From: Girardinichthys multiradiatus | Lineage: Eukaryota; Chordata; Actinopteri; Cyprinodontiformes; Goodeidae | Assembly (NCBI RefSeq): GCF_021462225.1 | Contig: NC_061800.1 | Coordinates: forward strand, 1,922,001 to 1,986,000 | Reading direction: 5' to 3' | DNA length: 64,000 nucleotides | Shown here: piece by piece, positions 55,855 to 64,000 of the stretch | Position numbering within the stretch: position 1 is the stretch's first letter | Layout of the letters: the number at the start of each line of letters is the position of its first letter | Notes under the pieces: generated by a model | Database searches by the model: none | What the model saw: only the letters and a program-made list of their open reading frames with translations | What the model was told of the DNA's origin: nothing | Made by a program: the position numbers and the translations under genes

Positions 55855-56068
55855 GACTTGTTTTGTTTTTTCTGTATTCTCTCTCGGCTCTCTACTGGTA
55901 TACATAACAGTTTTGTTTTTTTAAAGATTGCAATGTATGAATTGATCTTTATTATCTGAATGTCTTTTTTTCTGTTTCTCTATTAAATACGGGTACACAA
56001 TAAAAAAAGAAGTATAAATATACCCTCAGGTGTTTGTTTTTTTCATTATTTAACGAGTAGTCGTCAGA

Positions 56069-56968
56069 GTGAGCATAAAACTGGGATGTTTTTTATCGGG
56101 AGAAGAAACCTATACTCTACATAAACCTGCAAGAATAAAGTTCCCGAGAAACAGAGTTTTTGTCACCAGACCATTGAGACAGTTCCAAGCCGATCTCTGT
56201 GACATGCAAGCTCTGGCCATGGAAAATGACGGTTACAATTATTTATTAACAGTCATTGACATCTTTTCAAAGAGGGCGTATGTACGTGTTTTGAAGAGGA
56301 AAACTGCTGCAGAGGTGCTAAAGGCTTTTGAATCAGTTTTTCAAGAAAGTCAGGTCCCCAAAAAACTTCAGACTGATGCAGGGAAAGAATTTTTTAACAA
56401 GAAATTTAAGCTTCTAATGGAGAAACACGGTATTGAACATTTTGCCACAGCAAGTGAAGCAAAAGCCTCTGTGGTTGAGAGGTTTAACCGTACGTTAAAA
56501 ACAAGGATGTGGAGATATTTTACTGCTAACAACACCCGGCGGTACATTGACGTCCTGCAAAATTTTACTAGAAGCTACAACCAGAGCTACCACACCAGCA
56601 TTAAGATGAGCCCAATGGAAGTGACCTCAGAAAATGCCTTTCAAGTGTTTCAGAATCTGTACGATGTTACCTCCAACAGATATTGCAGGGCCTCAGTGAC
56701 AATGTTTAAACAGGGGGATCTTGTCAGAATATCCAATGTACGTGGAGTGTTTGACAAAAAATACAAACAGAGTTTTACAGATGAAGTGTTTACAGTGTAT
56801 GAGCGGATACCCCGATCTCCTCCTGTATACAAACTCAAAGATTTGGATGGAGAACCTATTGAGGGTTCTTTTTACGCTGAGGAACTTCAAAAAGTAAAAA
56901 TATTTAAGGACAAGATGTATCAAGTGGAGAAAATATTAAATCAACGCACCGTCAAGGGTGTCAAACAT
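56069..56968 (+). pseudogene. Retrovirus-type integrase, core intact, chromodomain lost, element 2
   Basis: The frame from 56,069 holds ARIKFPRNRVFVTRPLRQFQ, the first catalytic Asp in FQADLCDM, LTVIDIFSKRAYVRVL, the second Asp in LQTDAGKEF and the Glu in ASVVERFNRTL. The complete D,D-E triad is therefore present, unlike in element 1. After YQVEKILNQRTVKGVK the chromodomain is cut and the reading passes into the 3' part of the major capsid gene in a foreign frame, ending at 57,040. The N-terminal zinc-finger region of such integrases is not visible upstream. Loss of the chromodomain would affect targeting more than catalysis. Confidence 0.93.
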
Positions 56969-57160
56969 TCGCATTCGCATTTAATCTTAACCCGGGTGAG
57001 GACACAGATGCTCTATCTCCAGTTTCCAGTGGGAATTTAAGACTGGAAATGCGTTTCAGAAACCCGTTGCCTCATACCACCACGCTGATCATCTACGCTT
57101 GTTATGACTCTATTTTAGAGATTGATTCAAAGAGGCGTGTGCTGGTGGATTATTATTAAT
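56969..57160 (+). pseudogene. 3' end of the major capsid gene, element 2
   Basis: Only the last 60 or so codons remain: TFNLNPGEDTDALS-like sequence to KRRVLVDYY-stop at 57,160. Everything before it, along with the pVI-like and penton-like genes, is deleted in comparison with element 1. The junction lies at a short CATTCGCATTCGCATTT repeat. Confidence 0.9.
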
Positions 57161-57170
57161 CTAATCAGGC

Positions 57171-57709
57171 ATGAATAATAAATTGAGAGCCTGATGCGTC
57201 ATCTGCTGGGAGATTTGTTTTGTGGTGTATGGCCGTGCGACCAGCTGCCACTGCTAGCTGACAAATTCCCAGGGCCGGCCTACTTTATTGTGAACACACA
57301 TCCTTCACACATGCCGGGAGAACACTGGCTAGCTCTGACTTTGGATGAGAATGGTCAATCCAGCTTTTTTGACTCTTATGGATTCTCTCCGGATTTCGAG
57401 TTCTACCCGTCAAACATCGTAAAATTTTTAGAAGACAGATCCTCAAAAATATTGTATCATAATAATCAGCTTCAAAACACTCTGTCCACTGTGTGCGGTC
57501 ACCATTGCATTTTTTATCTATGTCATAGAGCATGCGGATTATCACTGCAACACGTGTTGTCAAAATACACCGGAGATGTGATTAAGAATGATTTAATTGT
57601 ATCTAACTTTGTGAAAAAATATCAGAAATGTGTCATTAATCAAAGTTGTACATTTTATACTCACGGAACATGCTCTTTGGAGATGTTTCTGGATTGTTAT
57701 GGAATTTAA
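57171..57709 (+). pseudogene. Adenain-like cysteine protease, element 2
   Basis: The start ATG at 57,171 is followed by a small deletion that shifts the frame within nine codons. The rest is open from 57,194 and nearly identical to the protease of element 1. It has GEHWLALTL, SFFDSYGFSP and LSTVCGHHCIFYL, so His, Asp, Gln and Cys are kept. Translation from the internal ATG at 57,194 would lack only the first nine residues. Note that it is on the plus strand, in line with the inverted element. Confidence 0.9.
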
Positions 57710-57819
57710 ATTGCCTTTTATTTTTTTTTTGCCATTGTTTTTTCTTATGATTTAATATTTGTGTAATGACATCATATGTTAGTGTGTGAAGTAGAGAACG
57801 AAGCTAGATTTGAAAATAT

Positions 57820-57842
57820 AATCAATAAATATTTTATTGAAT
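57820..57842. terminator. Convergent polyadenylation signals, element 2
   Basis: AATAAA at 57,824 on the plus strand and its complement TTTATT at 57,833 lie between the protease gene and the oppositely directed gene at 58,004, as in element 1. Confidence 0.7.
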
Positions 57843-58003
57843 AAAAGAAATAGGCTACATGTTTCATTTTCTTATAACGGTTTATGGTGAAAATGTAATC
57901 CATTGGGGTGGTAGTGTCGTCTTACGAAGAGACTTTTTTGACTTCCCATCAGCATTTTTGGATCTTCCAGCTCGGATCTCGACCAATGGGGAGAATTAGT
58001 TAT

Positions 58004-58705
58004 CTACCTTCTTCTTCTTGTTCTTCTCTGCTTAACGCTGGGTGGTGTACCCCCATTTTCAATAGATGTACCCTCTGTTTTGAAACATCTATATTCTTCA
58101 CGAGCATAAGGGTTAATGACTGAAGATATGGGGATGTTTACCTCTGACAAGGTATGTAGAAAGTCAGACCACCCTTGGGGTAGCCATGCTCCAGATTTTT
58201 TAAACGGGATGAGATTTTTCAACAAGTCAATCATGTGGGACCCCTTTACAACATTCCCTTTATATACAAATTCACCTCGCGAAGTCCAACTCTCACTTCT
58301 TTTAGATAATTTCATCAAAATGTACTCAGCATATTTACGGTTATGCTTCGGTAGGCTTTTCAGTACATCCGTTACAACCTGATCCTTAGGGGCCTCGTAC
58401 TGCCCCGGGCCTTGTTTTTCTTGGGACTGCTCATGCTCAGGAACCTCTGTGTCACGCTGCAGCGTCAAACTCACCCGCTGTTGTTCTTTCACACCTTGCT
58501 TGAGTAGAGTCAGATACCTCTGCAAAAGCGCATCGTATTTCTTGATTTTTTCATAAGAAGTCAAACCGGGCTCGTTTATTATTGCTCTCAATTCAGCATC
58601 CGAATTCTCCTCCGCCGTCTGTCTGATGGACGTGTCTGACTGGGTCAGACGCTTGAATTGATGAGGGGAAATGAGAAGCATCTTCTGCGATGTTCTGAGA
58701 GACAT
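58004..58705 (-). CDS. Conserved Maverick protein with arginine-rich end, element 2
   Basis: A 233-codon open frame starting MSLRTSQKMLLISPHQFKRL. It contains the part lost from element 1 (WTSRGEFVYKGNVVKGSHMI) followed by DLLKNL, GWSDFLHTLSEVNIPISSVI and the arginine run. A TAG right after RRTRRRR, where the other copy has CAG, shortens the C-terminus by about 40 residues, so the original protein was probably longer. It is a helix-rich protein, probably nucleic-acid-binding by its end. Its start overlaps the stop of the pX-like gene. Confidence 0.75.
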   Translation of the reverse strand: MSLRTSQKMLLISPHQFKRLTQSDTSIRQTAEENSDAELRAIINEPGLTSYEKIKKYDALLQRYLTLLKQGVKEQQRVSLTLQRDTEVPEHEQSQEKQGPGQYEAPKDQVVTDVLKSLPKHNRKYAEYILMKLSKRSESWTSRGEFVYKGNVVKGSHMIDLLKNLIPFKKSGAWLPQGWSDFLHTLSEVNIPISSVINPYAREEYRCFKTEGTSIENGGTPPSVKQRRTRRRR

Positions 58706-59047
58706 TATCTCCTGATTATACCACCCACTAGATCACCGATCAAGGGAGCAAGAGCCGTTAAGATGGGGAGAATAAAACCACTTCGTTGTCTTTTGAGAGC
58801 TAGCTGTTTAGTTTTTATTCCGGTTTTTTTATCACCCAACAAACTGATGATTTTTTTTTGCTTCTTCAATCTCCGGTGTTGAGAGGGTGATAGTTTAATG
58901 TTACATTTTTAAAATATTCAGAGCAATCTCGCGCAGAGCCTGAATAAAGTCGGGAGAGCAGTGTGCGAGAATATCTTTACGCTTCTGCGGAGTAGCCTGG
59001 TACAAAGCTCTGAATAATGGGACATTCCTTTTTATACGTGCAGACAT
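58703..59047 (-). pseudogene. Small basic pX/pVI-like peptide, element 2, frameshifted
   Basis: ATG at 59,047 opens MSARIKRNVPLFRALYQATP and the reading holds to NILKM, where a small deletion near 58,905 creates a stop. The hydrophobic end (GGIIR) is readable in another frame next to the following gene. Here the preceding ATPase gene has its own TAA nine bases upstream, showing that the two were separate genes. Confidence 0.75.
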
Positions 59048-59053
59048 GATGAT

Positions 59054-59715
59054 TTACTTTGTTCTGGGCACATACACAGCAGGCCACTGGTGAGGAAGTA
59101 TGCCCGTTCTCAGTCTGAAATGTTCTGGGCAGGTAGGTGTAAAATCGCTGATTAAATATCCATGAGCTTTTCTCGTCGCATCTTCAAAATTCTCCAAGAA
59201 GAGACCCTTTTGAGATGGAAACATTTGACGGGCCAGTATATTCAGCTGGAGTTTATCTCTCGGATTTTTAAACAACACCATATAATTACAGTTCAAACTA
59301 ATAGTGCGACTGAACTTTCCCTGATGAAAAACATTCTGAGTCAACATCATGACGCTCATATTACGATGGCGACCTTCATCACGTTTTCATCATCTGAGGC
59401 TTGAGCAATAACATCGTCTAGAATAATCAGATGATTCTGATCAGGAGGAAACAGGTTTTCATCTTCAAAAGAATGAGGCAATCCTTCCACAAATTTAATA
59501 TTTTTATTCATCTTCTGCAATTCAGCATACATGGGTTGAAAAGATGTGTAAATCCATACAATATTTTCTGGAACAACATCCATGACATGATTACAGTTCT
59601 GCAAAACACTTTTTACAAAAAAGGTTTTTCCACAACCACTGGGTCCTATTATAATACATGAGAAAGGCGCTCTAAATCTAGGATCAAAATCAACCTCCTG
59701 TAAATTGGCAGATTA
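59054..59715 (-). pseudogene. Packaging ATPase, element 2, broken
   Basis: Walker A (GPSGCGKTFF) is readable near 59,640. NHLIILDDVIAQASDD (Walker B) lies in the frame 59,604-59,356, and MLTQNVFHQ in the frame 59,359-59,054. About 20 bases are missing at the shift near 59,365 compared with element 1. The ATG seen in element 1 is changed here (GCCAATTTACAGG), so the start is lost. The gene ends VPRTK-TAA at 59,054. Confidence 0.88.
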
Positions 59716-59753
59716 CAAAATTTTTATTTTATCTTTCTTCTTCTTCTTATGCT

Positions 59754-62700
59754 CTAATAACCAAAAGGCAGAGTTGTCCCGTCAGAACAAAAGCATCTCT
59801 TGTCATACACCAACCGAAACCTTTTAACAAATGCAGCATTTCTTAAGAGGAATCTCTTTTTTCCCTCCTGATTGTGTGCTGAGGGATTTCAATGACATCC
59901 TCACTTGACCCCCGTAAGTAGCCCTCGACCAGCCCTTTGATGCTGTCCAAATTGACCCTCTCGCTGCATTCATGCGTCTGAGTGATACCTTTAGCACGTA
60001 TCACTAGCTTTTTCTGGTTTTTGGTTTGATATACATAACTCTTGGGTCCTGTTGATGCAAACTCCGAAATGCTGTCTCCCTCGAGCTTGTCAGTAAGATC
60101 ACCCAGATAATTCCCCAACTCCAGAGGAGTTTCACCACTTTTTGTCACATAAATCAAACTGTCCGTGTCAATATAAATCAATCTGTCCTGCAATTGCTCC
60201 ATGCTGCTGAGAAGTTTTAAACGTGCATAAGCGGTGGTGAATGCTGCAATAAACACATTGTTTACCTTGCTTGGGGGAGAGATGACACGTTTGCTGTAGT
60301 TCCACTGCACTACACACATTTCAGGGTTGAAGAAATGGAAGTAGTTAACCCTGTATTCCCATCTGCCACCAGCCTGGTTAACAAAGCCCGGAAACCACCC
60401 TGACACTGTCCCTTTCCCCCACACCCCCCCTTTTTTTTTGCTGACAGGACACCTGTAACTTGTAACTCTATGCGTTACATTAACGCTCAGCTTGGACTCC
60501 TGCTTTACTTGCACAATGATCACCTGCACTGTTGTATTGCTCTTGCATCTTATACTGCTCTATATTTACTCTCACTCACTTAAAACTGTGCACTTATATT
60601 TATATTATATTGTAGATATGTTTGTACTGTTTAATTTGTACTGTATTGCACCGACTACGCCAAAACAAATTCCTTGTATGTCCAAAAACGTACTTGGCAA
60701 TAAAGCTTTTCTGATTCTGATTCTGATTCTGATTCTGATTCTGTATTTACTCGAGAACATGAAGCTGAAAAACTCATCAGGGTTAGTGATGACTGTGGTC
60801 TGAGACAGATCACTTTGCTGCGCAAACTTTCCCCAAAAGCTGTTTAAGCACAGTTTCGCTACCTGTCTTTTGGCAGGGTTCACCTCAATTTTGCCTGCGT
60901 CTAATTGGATACCCTGGTGAAGTTTGTAGTCTGCAACATACTTTGACCTGCTCTCCTCATCCACCGCTTCAGATGGGTAGCCTGAAGCCTCCTGCTTACC
61001 CTTTAAAAAGCAGTGAATGTAACCTTTAAAGATTGTGTCACTGGTCTTCTCAAAATGCCAAACTTCAGTGATTTTAGCAAGGTGATAACCACACTGCAGC
61101 GCTTTACAAAACTCTACACTCACCCACACACCTGTCAGAGCTCTGTCCTCATCATTATGCCTGCAGGGACCTGACTGGTTATTTATTTCAGCACATGTGC
61201 AGCAGAGAGTAAACACCAGTTTACCTTGGGATGCTCTGTAAGGCAAAACACGAAAAAAAGAGACCTCGTGGGGGGTAGACCACAGCTCTGATGAGGCCAA
61301 AGTAGCTGCTGGGGTCATCAAAATTTTTGTAAATGATGGTGGGGTGCCCGAGGGGAAAGACACAGCTAGCATTTACATAAGGGTACAGAGATGTGTAATC
61401 CACATAGTGTACAGTTTCACCTGGCCCCGCTGTGTACCTCAACCTCATAGGGCAGGTGCGTCCACCATACAGAGCATCTCGGGGTGATAGCGGTTCAGGT
61501 GCATTAACTTTCTCAAGAAAGCTGATCACCCCTGGGTCTGATTTTTTCATTTCAGTCCACTCATGCTCCCAGATGACCTCGAGACAAAGGCCGTACACAG
61601 TTTGGAGTACCTTGCTTCTCTCAACAGTGGCTGCGTAAAACTGTTCAAATGCGACCCCTTTCAACGGACATTTGTCATGAGGCATGTAACACTTTTTACA
61701 GCCGTGGAAAAAACAGCCGTACAATTCAAACGCAACTTTGACACCGTTAATATCTGCATACCCATCCACAGAATATGGACCAATTTTCTTTTCACCCCTA
61801 TTTAATGCATGCTCGATAAATATGGCTCTGCTGTCTGCAATCCAGCCGAGCCATTGAATGGACGTGCTGGAGAACGTTTTACTGCTACGTCTGTAGTCCA
61901 GAGGTGATGGAATGGCTAAGGTTCGAGGAGGAAGGAAATTGGTTACAAAAACCTTCATGCAGGCTGATGCTATTGTGATACCTTTAAACGGATCCACACT
62001 TGTCTCCTTAAAGAACTCGTCTCTGAATTTTAAGCATCCTTGAAAAAGAATTTCAACGTCATTTTTACAATAAAGAATAGCTTATTTCTTAAAGTCAAAG
62101 ACCTCTTTGCTTGCTTCTCTGTACCAGCTGCTAAACACCTGTTGTTCTTGAAGACTCATGCGTTCTACAGCGTAGCAGGATGGAGGAGGAAAAGGCCCCA
62201 CATACTGGAGACGTTGTTCAGAGGAAAATAGGTGGGGAAAAAAACCCTTGCTTTGATCGGTAAAGCCTAACGCTTTCGGCATGGCGCTAAGCTTTATGCA
62301 CATAAATGACAAGCTGTCAATGTATTTTAACCTGTAATCAGGGTCGGTTAAACAGAGAAGTTTACTTCCTACCATGACGAGATGAGGTTTAATGCCTAAC
62401 TGCAGCATTGTATTGAGGATCAGGTAACCATCGTACCCCCGCGCATTGTGCGCTATTAAGGGGAAGCCTCTGTACTTCGGCCTCCTGAAACGCAGGATAA
62501 ATTTTTGGGTGCAATTCAGTCCATAAGCGTACCATTCATCACCTTTCAACGTTTTAGCACAGACCAGAAAGGGGGTATGCACGCTGCTCTCATTGACGAG
62601 GCATTCGAAATCATAAAAAATCAGTTTATCATCAAGCTGATTAATTGCACTGCAAGGCTGAATGTAACACTTATGATCATCACATGTAATGTCTAGGCTA

Positions 62701-62909
62701 GGGGGTACATTTTCACCGCAAATACTGCATTTTACATTACACACGTGTGGTTTATTCGGTTTACTGATTGGAATAACGTATATCCGTTTGCATACTTTAC
62801 ACAGTTTTACCAACTCACAGTCACTCATAGGTCTGTCAGCACTATTTCTGATGCGCGGTTCCCTGTGTCTGCTGAAACATGAGGAATTACGACAGATTCT
62901 TTGACAGCC
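59754..62909 (-). pseudogene. Family B DNA polymerase, element 2, interrupted
   Basis: Minus-strand pieces at 62,909-62,082, 61,997-61,221, 61,372-60,741 and 60,350-59,754 cover the Maverick polymerase from its cysteine-rich region (CRNSSCFSRH) to the C-terminus. They keep IFYDFECLV, HNARGYDGYL, VDYTSLYPYVN, KLCLNSFWGKFAQ and YIDTDSLIYV. The gene is broken by frameshifts (near 62,080, 61,250 and 59,850) and by a 383-bp LINE insertion between motifs B and C. The N-terminal region is missing, because the copy starts at a junction with another polymerase fragment. All catalytic motifs are individually preserved. Confidence 0.92.
60358..60740 (+). mobile_element. LINE 3' fragment inserted in the polymerase gene
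   Basis: A 383-bp insert ends in AATTCCTTGTATGTCC, then ACTTGGCAATAAAGC and tandem ATTCTG repeats, the typical 3' end of L2-like LINE copies in fish. The target CTGTATT is present on both sides (60,351-60,357 and 60,741-60,747). The insert is 5'-truncated and without coding sequence. Confidence 0.88.
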
Positions 62910-64000
62910 TTTTCCCCCATGCATGTTCGATGTCAATTTTTCTGCTGTCTGAAATCCAGCCAAGGCATTGAATGGACGTGCTAGAAAACGTCTTACTACT
63001 ACGCCTGTAGTCCAGAGGTGAGGGGATGGCCAAGGTTTTAGGAGGAAGGAAATTGGTTACAAAAACCTTCATGCAGGCTGAGGCTATCGTGACGCATTTA
63101 AGCAGATCCACACTTGTCTCCTTAAAGACCTCATCCCTGAATTTAACACAACCTTGAAATAGAATGTCCACATCATTTTTACAATAACGAAGAGCTTCTT
63201 TCTCAAAGTCAAAGACCACTTTGCTCGCTTCTCTGTACCAGCTGTTAAACACCTGTTGTTCTTGAAGGCTCATGCATTCTACAGCGTTGGAGGATGGAGG
63301 AGGAAAAGACCCCACATACTGGAGATGTTGCTCAGACGAGAATAGGTGGGGGAAAAAACCTTTGGTCTTATCACTAAAACCTAATGCTTTCGGCATCGCA
63401 CTAAGCTTCATACACATGAAGGACAGGCTATCAATGTATTTTAACCTGTAATCAGGGTCGGTTAAACAGAGAACTTTACTTCCCTGCATGATGAGATGAG
63501 GTTTAATGCCTAACTGCAGCATAGCTGTGAGAATCAGGTGGCTGTCATATCCACGCGCGTTATGAGCTATTAAGGTAAAGCCTCTGTACATCGGTCTCCT
63601 GAAATGGAGAAGTAATTTTTGGGTGCAAGTCAATCCATAAGCATGCCATTCCTCACCTTTCAGCGTTTTAACATAGACCAGATAGGGGATGTGCACACCG
63701 TTCTCGTCAATGAAGCATTCAAAATCATAAAAAACCAGTTTATCATCTAACTGATTACAGGCTTGGGCGGTTTGAATGTAACACAGATGACCATCGCACG
63801 TCACATCTAAATCAGGAGGTATATTCTCACCGCAAATACGGCATTTACATTACAGACGTGTGGTTTATCCTGCTTGCTGATTGGAATAACGTATATCCTT
63901 TTACACACCTTGCACAGTTTTACCAACTCACAGTCACTTATGGGCCTGTCAGCACTAGGTCTTTTACGGGGTTCCCTGTATCTACTGAAACAAGAAGAGT
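62910..64000 (-). pseudogene. Polymerase N-terminal half of a third Maverick copy
   Basis: A minus-strand frame (63,804-62,887) and its out-of-frame continuation to the window edge encode the polymerase from the cysteine-rich region through the exonuclease domain: VFYDFECFIDENG, LIAHNARGYDSHLIL, YCKNDVDILFQG and SPLDYRRSSKTFSS. It differs from both other copies at many residues (for example YVKTLKGEEWHAYG), so it is a distinct copy. It stops at about 62,910 in the middle of the gene, where the polymerase of element 2 begins again from an earlier point. One base change in frame near 63,840 separates the upstream part. Confidence 0.9.

Larger units (their letters stand above)
52822..62909 (-). 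mobile_element. Maverick/Polinton element 2, inverted and deleted
   Basis: The integrase-side end begins AGAGAGACTAAATGTACATCC at 52,822 and shares GACAGGTGGGCGGGACTTC with element 1. Gene order is that of element 1 in reverse: 316-aa-type protein, zinc-motif protein and integrase; then a deletion; then the protease, and on the opposite strand the basic protein, pX-like peptide, ATPase and polymerase. The pVI-like and penton-like genes and most of the major capsid gene are missing. The polymerase end is not a terminal repeat but a junction with another polymerase copy at about 62,910. Confidence 0.92.

Noticed and set aside
1..64000. CRISPR arrays, bacterial operons, tRNA or rRNA genes
   Set aside because: No such pattern seen; the short tandem repeats present (17-bp minisatellite, ATTCTG, GGAT) have no unique spacers, and the sequence is vertebrate in character.

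Overview
The window is vertebrate nuclear DNA, most likely from a teleost fish. It is AT-rich and non-bacterial, and it is built almost entirely of fish-type mobile elements: Tc1/mariner transposons, an L2-like LINE, a Rex3/RTE-like LINE with a GGAT tail, class I-type endogenous retroviruses, and two Maverick/Polinton (adintovirus-like) elements. I see no rRNA, tRNA or CRISPR. No complete host protein-coding gene can be supported; at most there are one or two candidate host exons.

Region 1 (1-20,900) is anonymous DNA with repeats. It holds a modular teleost repeat (4,276-6,407) with an inverted partial copy (7,005-7,757), and a pair of inverted arms about 11 kb apart (2,361-2,812 and 13,812-14,475). 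It also holds two decayed Tc1 elements of one family (8,421-9,686 and 16,641-17,843) and one Tc1 element with an intact 334-codon transposase (10,963-12,576) inserted in an older LINE reverse transcriptase.

Region 2 (20,900-36,230) is a nest of insertions. An L2-like LINE is interrupted by a 5'-truncated Rex3-like LINE with a 14-bp target duplication. A provirus with two related LTRs (22,962-23,385 and 34,070-36,070) and a GTTC target duplication sits inside an old Tc1 transposase. Its interior keeps only integrase and env remnants, is invaded by what looks like part of a second provirus, and its 3' LTR is split by a rearranged Tc1 element.

Region 3 (36,753-52,182) is a complete-length Maverick/Polinton with 0.22-kb terminal inverted repeats. 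Rightward genes are an apparently spliced eight-exon gene, protein-primed family B DNA polymerase, packaging ATPase, a pX/pVI-like peptide and a conserved basic protein. Leftward genes are a DNA-binding-motif protein, a candidate zinc-binding protein, a retroviral-type integrase with chromodomain, penton-like and pVI-like capsid proteins, the major capsid protein and an adenain-type protease. The two gene blocks converge on a shared polyadenylation region. Several genes carry frameshifts or stops, so this copy looks like an endogenised, inactive virus-like element.

Region 4 (52,822-64,000) holds a second copy in the opposite orientation, only 0.64 kb away. It has lost the capsid genes by a deletion joining integrase to the end of the major capsid gene, has a LINE inserted in its polymerase gene, and is joined at about 62,910 to the polymerase N-terminal half of a third copy that runs off the window. 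The strongest candidate for something undescribed is the eight-exon gene at 37,228-39,184. It has seven GT-AG introns, all in phase 1, and one frame that stays open apart from a single TGA.
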